From the NCBI RefSeq assembly GCF_005239225.2, contig NC_133292.1, forward strand, positions 7,288,985 to 7,352,984: a stretch of DNA of 64,000 nt, in the 5' to 3' direction. This DNA comes from Populus alba. Taxonomy: Eukaryota; Streptophyta; Magnoliopsida; Malpighiales; Salicaceae. A program made the translations under genes and the position numbers. Positions 1 to 11,582 of this stretch are shown here, one piece after another (position 1 is the first letter of the stretch; each line of letters begins with the position of its first letter). Under the pieces are notes generated by a model that saw only the letters and a list, made by a program, of their open reading frames with translations, ran no database searches and was not told the origin of the DNA.

Positions 1-577
1 TTTAAATAAAAAATCATTTTTAAATTTTTTTTTTTTTATCAAAACATCAAAGTTTTAATTTTTTTTTAAAAATTTTAATTCATTAAAAAACTCAGACAAT
101 TCTAGGATACATATGTATCAATCACTATATTAAAATTAAAAAAATAATTATTTTTATGTCATGTTAAGTTAATTTAGATAATATTTGAGATTGTAACAAT
201 TGTTTTTTAAAGTATATTTTTTAATATATTAAAAAAAAATTTTTATTCTTTAAAAATTTATTTTTAATATTAATATATCAAAATAATTCAAAACCATAAA
301 AAAATTAATCCATACCAACAATAATTATTCTGAAGAAAAGAGTGAGGTACTGAATTTGATTAACCAATCAATAAGTCACACCATCTTGAAGTGTTTAGAA
401 CACTCGACATGTCATTGGTATTTTCTATTTTTGGTCCCCCGTGCACAGGAAGAAAAAAAAAGTTTCCATGGCCCCCACAATCCTCCAAGGTGGAGTATAT
501 TGGCCTATCACAACAAAGTAGGCAATGAAGCAACCAATAGAAAGAGAATATAAGATTCCATGTGGGATCAGAATTTA
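1..577. other. AT-rich upstream region of the CCT gene
   Basis: There is no supportable gene here. The first 310 bases are very AT-rich. Positions about 170-310 resemble, in inverse orientation, a dispersed AT-rich repeat that recurs in the window (see 3990-4205, 26145-26300 and 60000-60215). The rest is the presumed promoter of the CCT gene. Confidence 0.5.
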
Positions 578-586
578 TTTATATAA
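578..586 (+). promoter_or_regulatory. Putative TATA box of the CCT-motif gene
   Basis: TTTATATAA lies about 125 bases before the ATG at 710. A CT-rich stretch follows at 594-630, which fits a plant transcription start near 610. This is inferred from position and sequence only. Confidence 0.4.
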
Positions 587-709
587 TTTTTTTTTCTATT
601 ACTCACACCAACTCTTCTCTTCTCAACTCTCTTATAGTATTCAAACCCGCCACGCGTTCATAGCACATTAGGAAAAAAGAGTAATATTCACAAAAGAAAG
701 AGAGATAGG

Positions 710-1796
710 ATGAGGTGCAACTCTTTCTTAAAAAACCCAAAAGAGGAAGAGCAAGCGGTGCCAGATATCGTTGTTACTCAATTCTCCAACACCAAAGAAG
801 AAGCACATGCCAATGGAGATATTGATGCTATGGATGAATTGGAAGGGATCTTGGGAATTGAAGATGATGAAAGGCTGTCAAGTGATAACATGGATGGTCT
901 ACTTGGTTGGGATTTTATGGACTCGGAGGACTATCCAGCTGTTGAAGATGAAGAAGGATCAGAAATGTTTAGGTTTGATGATAGCAGAAGCAGTTTCTTT
1001 GAGTTTGAAGACGGCCATTATAGTACTGGTAAGGTTATAAAGGAAGAGAGCCTTGGATTTTGGGATGGAGATGAGAAGAGAGTGTCTTTGAACTTGAACT
1101 TGAATTATCAAGAGGTCTTGGATGCATGGTCTGATCGTGGGTCACTTTTGGCCGATGATCATTACTCTCTTTCCATGGAAAGCACTTGCTATTATGTTAG
1201 TGCTCAACAAACTTAATTATTTTTCTTCACCTTTGTCATTTCACTCTCCCCTTTCTTGCTGAATTGGATCTTGAAAATAGAAAACCTATCATCTACACAT
1301 GTATATATTAATTCAATTGCTATGATTTTAAGCTTAGGTGTTTTGATTTTAGCTTTCATTTTCTTAGATGAACATTCAAAGTTGATTTTCTTCTTTCTTT
1401 CTGGGCACTTGATTAGCATATGTTAATTTGACTGGTGTGTGATTTAGCTGTGAAACTAACGTGGAAAATAATATTCAGAAGGGAGAGGTGCCGGTGATGG
1501 AAGAAGATAGGAGAAGAAGGGAAGCGAGTGTGCTTAGATACAAAGAGAAGCGCCAGACCAGACTGTTCTCTAAGAAGATAAGATATCAAGTTCGCAAACT
1601 CAATGCTGATAAAAGGCCCAGACTCAAGGTTTGTTCTCTTCTTTAAGAAGAAAAGAAAAGAAAAGAATTTTAAGAATTTCTAGATAGACCCGATTTCCGA
1701 TTTGATTATTTTTCACATATTTTATTCGAGTTTGGATTATAGCATGTGCTCTATATTTTCTGGTTGCAGGGTCGATTTGTGAAGAGAGTTTCCTAA
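710..1796 (+). CDS. CCT-motif family (CMF) protein, three exons
   Basis: Exons are 710-1195, 1479-1628 and 1770-1796. All splice sites are GT-AG and in phase 0, giving about 220 aa. Residues about 173-217 form a CCT motif ([20 protein letters not shown], then a basic stretch ending RFVKRVS), split by intron 2 as in other CMF genes. The acidic N-terminal part carries an EAR-like SLNLNLN followed by [15 protein letters not shown], which is conserved in CIA2/ASML2-type CMF proteins. There is no B-box zinc finger, so this is CMF rather than CONSTANS. CCT proteins act in the nucleus in transcription, often through NF-Y complexes. The acceptor at 1447 was rejected because it leads straight to an in-frame TGA. 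From memory, the nearest Arabidopsis relative may be At1g07050 (FITNESS), which also fits the synteny. The exact orthologue is not proven. Confidence 0.87.
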
Positions 1797-2155
1797 GAAG
1801 ATAACTGGAAATATCTGAAGAGATATCTGACTTTCTGCTGCTCATGCTTTCAGTTTGTCTCAAATGAAAAATATCTCTAACTCCCATAATTCAAAAATAT
1901 CTGTTAAGTAAATTTATCTAGACTTTCTGGGCATTTCTCTTGTAAATCCCATAATGTATGATTGAGCTACTGTTCATACCATAGTATGGTCTACATCTGG
2001 CATATTAAGTGATTTATTTTTATAATATCCACCAATCAAACTTGTGCCTGTTTGTTTAGCGCCTGGCGTCCCTTTTTTTAAAATTTTTTTTAAATTTTTT
2101 ATGTTTTTTAATTGTTTTGATGTATTAATATTAAAAAAATTATTTTAATATATTT

Positions 2156-2159
<4 letters not shown>

Positions 2160-2190
<31 letters not shown>
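2160..2190. repeat. (TA)n microsatellite
   Basis: About 15 uninterrupted TA units. Confidence 0.9.
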
Positions 2191-2192
<2 letters not shown>

Positions 2193-3989
2193 GTAACTGT
2201 TCAATAATGCCAAATACTTCCGGTGGTCCTTCTCTCTGCTCGTTTCATTACTAATTATTTTTAAATTTCTTATTTTAGGGCTTTGGCTTTTCCAACTTTT
2301 ATGGGACCTATTTATTAACGTCTTTTGTTGTTTTATGGAGTGCCACGATGTATTTCAGCTCAGGAAATCTTCAATTGAAAATTTTATAGTGGTCAGAGTA
2401 ATCAATAATATTTTATTTATAATGATATTTTATTTGTTGCATGTGCACATGCGGTGTAGTGGGATATGAGGATCTAAGGCTTGCTATTTACTTGTATAGT
2501 TCAGGATAAATAGAAGATTCAAGTGAACTGATTTTATATAAAAATTTAGGGCAAAAGATTGGTTATAATTAGAAAATGTATTAATATTTTTAATGTATTT
2601 TTATATGAGGGAAGCTGAATTGTATTGTCCTTGTATAGCTTTAAAATATTGATGGATTCTTAACCAATAGTTTGTTTATGATTTTAAATAAAGATTCATG
2701 TTTAATGAATAAATCTAGTATTTTAAATTTATTATGAGCTAGTATACTTGAATAAACTCTTGTAAGAAAAAAAATCATACAAGTGCTCTAAGAGAGTTCA
2801 TCTATTTTGGAAGATAAAAGAAATTTTTACAACCCGTATATCATAGTAAAAAATATTCCCAGTTAAATTGGTGAATATCTCAAAAAATATGAGATTTTTT
2901 TAATAAATTCTTGGTATTTAAATATTAGTCTACTTTTAGGTCCAATATCTATATTGAAATGTTGACCATTAATTTAAAAAATATAATTTTTGAAATATTT
3001 ATTAAATTCTTGTGGATTTAATAAACTAGTTATTAAGTTCAAAAAATGCTTACAAAGATATTTTTTGAATTTTTATGTATATAAAAAAAATGTTAAATCA
3101 TAACATGTACTTTTTATATATTTTTAGCCAAAAATATGATTTTTTAATTTTTGAAAGACTTGATTATATGTACACCAAATAAAACATATATTTTTGTATA
3201 TTTTTGACATTTTGATGAAAAGCATGTATTTTTAATACTAGATCATTATTTTATTGTATAAGTCTACAACCATAATATTAAATTGCTTAAAAAACATGTG
3301 AAGGACCCATAAGAATTTTTAAATTGGTCCTTGAATTTTCTAAAAAAAAATTGAATTTATTTGGGGTCTATTTGATAAAAAATCATTTTTATTCAAAAGA
3401 TAATGTCAAAATATATTTAAGAATGTGTTTGTCAAACAATTTATTAGGCTAAAAATTCCTCAACAAAAAAGTAACCATTCAAACAAAACTTGAATACTAA
3501 CTCAAAAAAATAATCAAATTGACTTGAAAACACTGGTTCTTAACTATTTTATGCTAAGCCAAACAAATACTTAGCATACATCCATATTAATTATTTTTTA
3601 ATTTTATATGAAATACTACACTTCAATTTTTTTTCAGTTTGCATTCACATTTTACGTGTATTGTTTCAAAAAAAAAAGAATCTTCTAAGATTTAAAAATC
3701 TAAACATGTACTCAATTCAAGTTCAATAACTATAATTACTCATGAACACCATAAAATTACTCTATCTTGCACCATTCAATTTTATTTTTGTTGACACGGC
3801 ATCATTTTGTTTGTTGTACTCGTTGTTTGAACATTAGCGTTTGGTATATCAACATCGACCTTGTAGTGTAATACCCCCCTCTCGTAAGGAATGGCTGTAA
3901 ATTTAGGATATGAAAAAAATATAAAAACTCTGAACCTCGATCTAAACAGAAATATATAGTTACGCCCAATGAATTTTTTCTCTTGTCCC

Positions 3990-4205
3990 AGTGTTAGGCG
4001 TTTTTATTTTTATGTTTTAAAAATATTTTTTAAAAAAATTGAATTTTTTAATTTTAAATTAATATTTTTAGGTGTTTTTAGATGATTTTAGTAGATTGGT
4101 ATAGAAAATAATTTTTTAAAAATAAAAAAAATATTATTTTGATATATTTTTAAATAAAAAATACTTTTAAAAATAACAATAACCACACTTTCAAATAAAA
4201 CCTAA
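3990..4205 (+). repeat. Dispersed AT-rich repeat, copy
   Basis: The order of motifs is a GTGTT..TTTAGA block, then ATTATTTTGATATATTT, then TTTTAAAAATAACAATAACCAC. The same order recurs at 60000-60215 and, inverted, at 26145-26300 and about 170-310. It probably represents a non-autonomous element family common in Salicaceae. Ends and target duplications were not defined. Confidence 0.45.
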
Positions 4206-4633
4206 AATGTTATCGAGGTCTAGTTTCACGGTGTTAGTAGCTTTCTTAAAATTCAAGAATCTGATCAATTAGTTTACTTTTCATTGTTTAAAATATATCA
4301 TAAATATAAACAGTATAGTCGGAGAATACTTTGATTATTAAAACCAAAAAATAAATACATAACTATTAATATTTTCTTAGTGACATGAGATTTCTTTTTT
4401 GAAAAAGGAAAAGAAATTAGCTGGTGATGTCTCTGATATTTTGCGGGAACTTTTTCTTATTTAAGGGTAAGTATAGTAACACGGTTAAAATTGAGTTTTT
4501 TTAAAATTAAAATTTTATTTTTTTATATTTTTATACTATATTTTAATATATTGATATTAAAAATAAAATTTTAAAAATAAAAAATATTAATTTAATATAT
4601 AATTTTTTAAAAATACTTTAAACCATAATCAAT

Positions 4634-5240
4634 TTAATTTCTAATCCCGCTATTATGTTTTGTCTCTTGCATGAGTGGTCCTGCGATGCCAAAAGAAAGG
4701 GGACTGTGGCAGGCCATTGTCATTGGTGTGGGCCTGAACTCTCTCTGGGCCCTAGTGAAAAGACATGGATGATAACAGAGTCCGCAATATCGAAATGGGC
4801 TTTCATCCTCTTTCAACCTAGAAGTGTCTCCTCGAGCAACCCACAAGTATCGAACACCATTATTATGCAAACCGCCAGCAATTTCATCCATTTGGGCACT
4901 AGAAAATCATGTTTGTGTTGCTCAATGAGAAAATCGCCACTGCCTGACTCAATATGCATGGGTTGCTCCCAGTAATGAAGGAAGGAACTCCTGGAATGCA
5001 GTCCACACGTTCATGTCCTCTCTCTAAACCTCACACGAAGGAAGCATAGCATAAAGCGAATCCCATTAAATTTCTGCATCTGGATCCATAAAATATAACA
5101 ACATGTCATCTTTCAGGAATGCAAATATGATCTTAGATTCATCTTCCATTCTTTCTATTTCTTTTTGCTAGTATGTTACTTGCTCCAATCCTGTTGATTA
5201 AAAGAAATGCTGATCTGTACCAAAAAAAGAAAGAAACAAA
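4634..5240 (-). pseudogene. UGT87A-like exon-2 fragment (locus 1)
   Basis: On the minus strand this matches the start of exon 2 of the UGT at 14502-16702, including the end of the intron before it (near 5050-5240). It contains ERVDCIPGV and GSNPCIL, then MDEIAGGLHNNGVRYLWVAR. The stretch between the two blocks is deleted, and the reading frame degenerates after TSRLKE. There is no exon 1 and no PSPG box. Because the match runs into intron sequence, this is a genomic segmental duplicate in inverted orientation and not a retrocopy. Confidence 0.8.
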
Positions 5241-6549
5241 TGCTGATGCTATTCAGTCTAAGAATGATAATCTGCCCAGTCAAAGAAATTGTCAAAACGG
5301 TCGACAGATCTCTGATGCATTTGCAGTTTACATCTAAATGAGTAGTGTTTCAGATACTTGTGAACTCCATGAAAAGCCAATTGATACAAGCTTCAAATCA
5401 TGAAATCTAGCAGACTTCAATTACATTAAGCTGCTTAAACAGGCTTCTGAAATATCTACAAGTTGCAAGCATCAGGAATTTTATGAAATATCTCTGATAA
5501 AAGCATCAAGGTTTTTATCAGAAGATCCGTCTTTTGCTATTGCTTGCCCGCACAGTTGCTGAAGCATTTGCGCTCTTCTTCTCATATCCTTCCCCTCACT
5601 GTTCTCCGTATCCATAAACCTTTGCACAAGCGCTGTAATTCCTCTCCTTTAACCAAAATTTTAGTCCCCTCATCTTTCTTCATTTTCCACCCAATTCTCC
5701 AGTTTTCAACAATCTACTTACTATTGGGAACCTGATCGAAAAATAATGGGAGTGCAAGCATTGGAATCCCTGAAAAAACAGCTTCAAGACTCGAATTCCA
5801 CCCACAATGTGTCCAAAATCCCCCTACAGAAGCAATTTCATCCATTTGCTTGCTGGAAATTGAAAAGAAACTTCCTAATGATACATACAAAACAGAGCCT
5901 GTAGGTTGGGAATCCAGCCATTGGAAATAGTTGTGCTATCAGAACCTGCAGTGAACCAATAGTTGTCCTTAAGTTCAAAGTAAGGTATGGAAGGACCAAC
6001 TGGATAGATTGGTAAATGTAATTTTGCTTTTAGTGCGTCGAGGGCTTGGGATTCAAGCTCGTAGACGGAGTTGATTAGAAGATATTGTGCTCTTGGCACC
6101 CATGAAATGCTTTCCAAATTAAGCTGCATAACTCGTGCCTCGCCTCCATTGAAGATTGTTCGAAGGTCTAATACATGCTTTGAAGAAATTCCTTGAATGC
6201 TGTCCACAATCTCTTCTCCATCATCTAAATATAGGCAAACATACACCAATTTCCATCAGTGATTTCTATTCGTCAAGTCTCAAAAGGAATAAAATATCAA
6301 TTTTGAATGCAAGCAAGAATATATAGATGTCCTTCATTTTAGTCCGATGAGGGAAAAATCAGCATGGGAAGAGACAAGAGGGGAGCAATTTATGTTAAGA
6401 AATCACACTAATAGTACCTAACAAATTGGCTAGCTTTTGCAGGTCTTTTATGTGAGCAAAATGATACAATATTGAAAATACGGTTGCTGACAATGTGCAA
6501 AGTGCGGCCACTGGAATATTTCTCTTGTTTGCAATGGTGATTGCCCATC

Positions 6550-6554
6550 GTAAC
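6550..6554. repeat. Target-site duplication GTAAC, left
   Basis: GTAAC directly abuts the TG end of the left LTR. It matches GTAAC at 11213-11217 directly after the CA end of the right LTR. Confidence 0.95.
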
Positions 6555-6876
6555 TGTTAGTTTTAAAGAAAGAAAGGAGTATAACAGAGGTAGAAGTTTA
6601 TGGATATGGAGAAGGGAGAAAGATAGAAATAGTAGATAAGGGAATACAAACTGGGAATTCAAATATTATTATGCAGCAAGCTTACATTAAATAGAAACAG
6701 AGAAAAAAACTGAAACCGAGAATTAAGCCATGAACATCAACGTGTGCCATGAACAGCAACGTGTGCCAACAAACTAACCACTTCCTAAAGACTAGGACAA
6801 ACTAAAAACAGAATGAAAGCATAAAATAATTTCTGATACTTTAGACACGTTGCAGTCCTAAAACAATCAACTAACA
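6555..6876 (-). repeat. 3' LTR of the Copia element
   Basis: Begins TGTTAGTTTTAAAG and ends CAACTAACA as read on the plus strand. Length is 322 bp. It differs from the other LTR by one substitution in my reading. Confidence 0.95.
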
Positions 6877-6883
6877 CTCCTCC
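6877..6883 (-). other. Polypurine tract of the Copia element
   Basis: On the minus strand GGAGGAG lies immediately upstream of the 3' LTR, where plus-strand DNA synthesis is primed in LTR elements. It is short but correctly placed. Confidence 0.7.
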
Positions 6884-6888
6884 ATGAT

Positions 6889-9800
6889 TTAGGAGCTGCA
6901 AACTCCAAGTCTTTGCCTAAGAGGTTCAAACTTGTTTGCTGGCAAAGGTTTTGTAAAAATGTCTGCGAGCTGATCTTCAGATTTGCAATAAATGAGGCTC
7001 ACTTCTCCTTCCTTCTGCACTTCCCTTAAAAAGAAAAATTTGATCTTGAAATGCTTGGTTTTTCCATGAAAAACTGGATTGTGGGAGATTGCAATTGCTG
7101 CCTGATTGTCCACAAACACCTCTGTATCATTTTGTTGCTTCAAATGTAAATCACAGAACAACTTCCTCAGCCACAAAGCTTGATTCACTGCTGCTGTAGC
7201 AGCAATAAATTCAGCCTCGGCAGTAGACTGTGCTACAGTCTCTTGCTTCTTGGAACTCCATGAGAAAACTCCTGATCCTAGGCTAAAACAGTACCCAGAT
7301 GTACTCTTCATGTCATCCACTGATCCACCCCAATCACTGTCAGAAAATCCCAGCAACTTGAAGTTTTGACAGTACTTGAATTTTACACCAAAATCAATAG
7401 TTCCTTTGATATATCTAATGACTCTTTTTGCAGCTTTAAGATGCACTTCACTAGCACAATGCATGTAACGAGAGAGAATGCTTACAGCAAAAAGAATATC
7501 TGGCCTGGTTGCTGTTAGGTACATTAGGCAACCAATCATGCTTCTGAAATAGCCTTCTTCAACTTTGTCTGTGCCGTCCTCTTTACTTAAGCTCTCTTTT
7601 GGATTCATTGGAGTAGCCATTGCCTTACAGTCCTCCATATGAAACTTCTTGAGAATTTCCTTGGCATATTTCTTTTGACAGATGAAAACTTCATTTTCTA
7701 ACTGTTTGATCTCCATTCCCAGAAAGTATGCCATGAGTCCAAGGTCTGTCATTTCAAAAATTTTCATCATTTCCCTTTTGAACTCTTCAACAAGCTTGGC
7801 ATTGTCACCTGTGATCAAAAGATCATCAACGTAAAGAGAGACTATAAGCAGATTGTCTCCTTTACATTTCACATAAAGAGTAGCCTCTGACAAACTTTTC
7901 TGAAATCCTAGGCTTGACAGATGCTCATCTATCTTGCTATACCATGCTCTAGGTGCTTGTTTCAACCCATATAGAGCCTTCTTAAGCAAGTAGACCTTCT
8001 CCTCTTCACCTTGTTCCATGAATCCCTCGGGCTGTTCAACATAGATTTCCTCCTGCAAAATACCATTTTAAAAAGCAGATTTTACATCTAGTTGAAACAC
8101 CTTCCACCCATTTTGAGCTGCTATAGCTAGCACAAGCCGAATAGTATCCAATCTAGCAACAGGGGCAAATGTATCCGAGTAATCAACTCCAAAGACTTGA
8201 GCATATCCCTTAACAACAAGCCTGGCTTTGTGTTTGTTGATGGAACCATCAGCATTGAGCTTGGTTCTAAACACCCATTTTACTCCAATAATCTTTCTAT
8301 CCTTTGGCCTGTCAACTAGCTCCCAAGTCTTGTTCTTTTTTATCATTGACAGCTCCTCCTCCATCACCTTCTGCCATTTTGGATCTTTAATAGCCTCTTC
8401 ATAACCAGCAGGTTCACAAATGGCCACATTGCATCGCTGATAGATATCATGGAGCGGTCTTGTTCCACGAATTGGAAGATCATCTTCCAATTCTTCTTGC
8501 CACTGTTCTGATGCTTGCTCTTCTCTTGTTTGGGAGGTTAGACTTGATTTTTGCTTGCTTGTGGATGTCTCTTTTGTCTGTTCCCAATTCCATTTCTCTT
8601 CTTCATTGAAGAACACATCTCTACTGACAATTATCTTCCCTGTCTGAGGTTGATAAACCTTATATGCCTTTGAGGAAGAGCTGTACCCAACAAAGATGCC
8701 TGGTTCTGACTTTTTATCAAGTTTATCCCGCTTAACCTGTGGAATGTGAGAGAAACACAAGCAACTAAACACTCTAAGAAAATTGAGTGAAGGTTTATAG
8801 TCATACCATGCCTCAAATGGAGTTTTATCCTTCAATGCTTTGGTGGATAATCTGTTCTGTAAGAAAACAGCAGTACTGGCCGCTTCAGCCCAAAAATATT
8901 TGGGTAACTCCTTGTCATGTAGCATGCATCTGGCCATCTCCATTATGTATCTACTTCTCCTTTCACTTACTTCGTTTTGCTGCGGAGTGTAAGGAGCAGT
9001 AAGCTGGTGTTCAATGCCAGCTTCTTCACAAAACATATCAAATTCTGCTGAAGTATACTCCTTTCCATTATCTGACCTTACAGCTTGAATTTTGCAGCCA
9101 CTTTGATTTTCTACCATCTTCTTGAACTTCCAGAAGACTCCAGCTACTTCTGACTTGAATTTCAAGAAAAAAATCCAGCACATTCTTGAAAAATCATCAA
9201 TAAAAGCAATGTAATATCGACTACCTGCTAATGATTCAGTTCTTTGAGGACCTGATACATCTGTGTGGATTAGTTGCAACTTGTGAGTGGCTCTCCAGGA
9301 TGACTTTGGGAATGGTCTCCTATTTTGTTTACCGTATTGACAAGCATGACAATTCGGTAAGTGATCTCCAAAGGTTGGTAAGCCAACTGTGAGTTCCCTT
9401 TCCTGCATAAGTTGCATCCTTTGTAAGTGACAATGACCAAGTCGCTTGTGCCATATCTCTGTGTTGCAAGCTTTCATGGAGAATGCAGCAAGTTCTTCTT
9501 TGATAGGATCAAACGAAAAACTTTTTCCTTTCATTCTCACATTGAGAATTTCCTCACTGTTAGCATCCAGGATGTGACAGAAACCATCTTCAAAGATCAC
9601 TTTAAAGCCTTTTTCAATCAATTGGCCTACGCTCAACAAATTTTGATTAATTTCTTGTACATAGAGAACATCAGAAATTGTTTTTGTGCCTGCTGTGCTG
9701 GTTATGGTGATTGTCCCTCTTCCTTTGACAGAGATGTGATCACCATTGCCAATTTTGACTTTAGTAATATCAGTTGGCCTCAAATCTCTGAAGAGTTTCT

Positions 9801-10833
9801 TGTCATTGGTCATGTGATTGGTACAACCACTGTCAATTAACCAACTTTCAGTCGAACTACTACTTGCAAAGCAGGATGCTACAAAAAGCTGATCTTCATC
9901 CTCTTGTTCTGCAACTTGGGCATCAACTTCATGCTGCTGAGCTCTTCCCTTACAGATTACTGCTTCATGTCCCATTTGATTGCATTTTGAACATTTTGCA
10001 TCAGGTCTCCTCCAACATTTGAATGGAGGGTGACCTTCTTTTTTACAGTGATGGCAAGGAGGATATTTACCCTTGAAGCTTCCTTTTTTGCTGCTGCTGT
10101 TGTTATTCAAAACAGAAGCAAAAGAATTTCCCTCTTGGCCTTTCTTCTCTTTCCTCTTGTTTCTGTAAGCTCCGTGATGTTTTGCAAATAAAGCTCCTTC
10201 AGTGTTGACCTCTTGCCTCATATGTCGTCTCTGCTCTTGCGCCTGTAGGGAATTAAGTAATTCTGCCAAGGAAATTTTTGACAGATCCTTGGTATTTTTC
10301 AAGGTGGTAACTGTCGCTTCATACCTTTCAGGTACTGTGACAAGGATTTTTTCCACAATCCTTGAATCACTAAATTCAGACCCGAGTAGCCTGATTTTAT
10401 TTGCAATTCCAAGAAGTCTATCTGAATACTCTTTAATTGTTTCAGATTCCTTCATTTTTTGCAACTCGAAATCCCGTATCAAATTTAAAACCTGCATTCC
10501 TCTTATCCTTTCGTCTCCTGCATATTCTTCCTTCAGGTAATCCCATATAGACTTGGCTGTCTTACGGGACATTATTCTTGTAAAGATTGTTGTTGACACC
10601 GCAGCAAACAAGCATGCTTTGGCCTTTGACTTCTTCGTCTTCATCTCCTTGTGAGTTTTGATCTGTGTCATGGTGGGATTGTTTGGAAGTACAGGAACAT
10701 CATAGTCTTCATCCACTGCTTCCCAAAGATCCAAAGCTTCCAAATATGTCTCCATGCGTACTACCCAAATTTGGTAGTTGTCACCATTGAACACTGGCGG
10801 AGCAATTGAGGAGAAACTTGTTTCAGCTTCCAT
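6889..10833 (-). pseudogene. Copia gag-pol polyprotein with one internal stop
   Basis: The frame spans 1315 codons including the terminal stop and is interrupted once, at codon 922 (8068-8070, TAA). Domains in order: gag of the UBN2 type (residues 1-230, PPVFNGDNYQIWVVRMETYL), two CCHC zinc knuckles (about 258-292), aspartic protease (IDSGCTNHM, about 335), GAG-pre-integrase (WHKRLGHCH, about 461), integrase core (HTDVSG, about 524; DNGKEY, about 588), then reverse transcriptase starting near 838 with YVDD at about 1004 and RNase H with AEAEF. The frame ends LADIFTKPLPANKF...LGVCSS. The stop falls in the RT, just after KSAF, where copia elements have a conserved leucine codon. The frame is otherwise open on both sides, so this is one nonsense substitution and not a frameshift. 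Confidence 0.95.
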
Positions 10834-10875
10834 GATACGTCAAAGTCACACACAGATCCCTTAAGAACAATAAAA

Positions 10876-10887
10876 GCTCTGATACCA
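10876..10887 (-). other. Primer binding site, tRNA-iMet type
   Basis: TGGTATCAGAGC on the minus strand, three bases inside the 5' LTR. This is the standard initiator-tRNA-Met primer site of plant copia elements. Confidence 0.93.
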
Positions 10888-10890
10888 ATT

Positions 10891-11212
10891 TGTTAGTTTT
10901 AAAGAAAGAAAGGAGTATAACAGAGGTAGAAGTTTATGGATATGGAGAAGGGAGAAAGATAGAAATAGTAGATAAGGGAATACAAACTGGGAATTCAAAT
11001 ATTATTATGCAGCAAGCTTACATTAAATAGAAACAGAGAAAAAAACTGAAACCGAGAATTAAGCCATGAACATCAACGTGTGCCATGAACAGCAACGTGT
11101 GCCAACAAACTAACCACTTCCTAAAGACTAGGACAAACTAAAAACAGAATGAAAGCATAAAATAATTTCTGATACTTTAGACACATTGCAGTCCTAAAAC
11201 AATCAACTAACA
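10891..11212 (-). repeat. 5' LTR of the Copia element
   Basis: 322 bp with TG...CA ends, followed by the target duplication GTAAC at 11213-11217. It contains the element's promoter by definition of the class. I did not resolve a TATA box. Confidence 0.95.
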
Positions 11213-11217
11213 GTAAC
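11213..11217. repeat. Target-site duplication GTAAC, right
   Basis: Matches 6550-6554. Removing the element plus one copy restores reading continuity of the UGT exon across the junction. Confidence 0.95.
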
Positions 11218-11582
11218 GCAGCATCGGCTATGATAGTAGTCACTGGCGGGTCAAGCTGATCAAGTAGCCGCTCAAATGGACCTTCCATCTTTGTCATCAC
11301 AGCCTCAAAGAATCCAGGAAAATCAGCTCCTCGGACTAGTTCAGAAGGGATGACATTTGGTATCGAGGCAAATCTAATGTTGCTGGGTTTAGTATCAGAG
11401 CCAAGGAATCCAAGCCACTCTTCAGTAACAACAAAAGTGAAGAGAATATCATGTTTCTTTGAAGATAGTAACTTGCAGAGATTCTTCATGGGGTTGACAT
11501 GGCCTCTGCCGGGATAGGGCACTGCTAACACATGGCAGTTGGTTGTTGATCGCTGGTCAACGGCGTCCATGTTAGAGTTCAT

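Larger units (their letters stand above)
1797..4633. other. Gene-free AT-rich intergenic region
   Basis: The start is the 3' UTR of the CCT gene. The rest is AT-rich with a TA microsatellite (2160-2190) and dispersed AT-rich repeat copies near 2085-2165, 3990-4205 and 4490-4620. I see no coding sequence or RNA gene. Confidence 0.6.
6555..11212 (-). mobile_element. Ty1/copia LTR retrotransposon, near-complete
   Basis: A 4658-bp element in minus orientation with two 322-bp LTRs (TG...CA), 5-bp target duplication GTAAC, tRNA-iMet-type primer site, polypurine tract and a single gag-pol frame in the copia order protease, integrase, RT, RNase H. By eye the LTRs differ at one base (G at 6849, A at 11185), so the insertion is recent. 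One in-frame stop breaks the polyprotein. It lies inside exon 1 of a UGT87A-like gene, in the same orientation as that gene. Confidence 0.97.
5481..11582 (-). pseudogene. UGT87A-like gene split by a Copia element (locus 2)
   Basis: Exon 1 runs from the ATG at 11582 (or 11570) to 11213, is interrupted by the element at 6555-11212, resumes at 6554-6418 and ends at a GT donor. Exon 2 runs 6224-5481. Exon 1 carries HVLAVPYPGRGH with the catalytic His and VTEEWLGFLGSD. After the break it continues with NKRNIPVAALCTLSATVFS. Exon 2 has VYPVGPSIPYF, but MDEIAS runs directly into [10 protein letters not shown], so about 42 residues before the HCGWNS motif are missing. A 1-bp loss near 5630 shifts the C-terminus. 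The gene is therefore dead three ways: insertion, deletion and frameshift. Family: UDP-sugar-dependent glycosyltransferase, cytosolic. Confidence 0.9.

Noticed and set aside
6889..8058. Second Copia open frame as a separate gene
   Set aside because: It is in the same frame as the upstream part, separated only by one TAA, so it is the rest of the same polyprotein.
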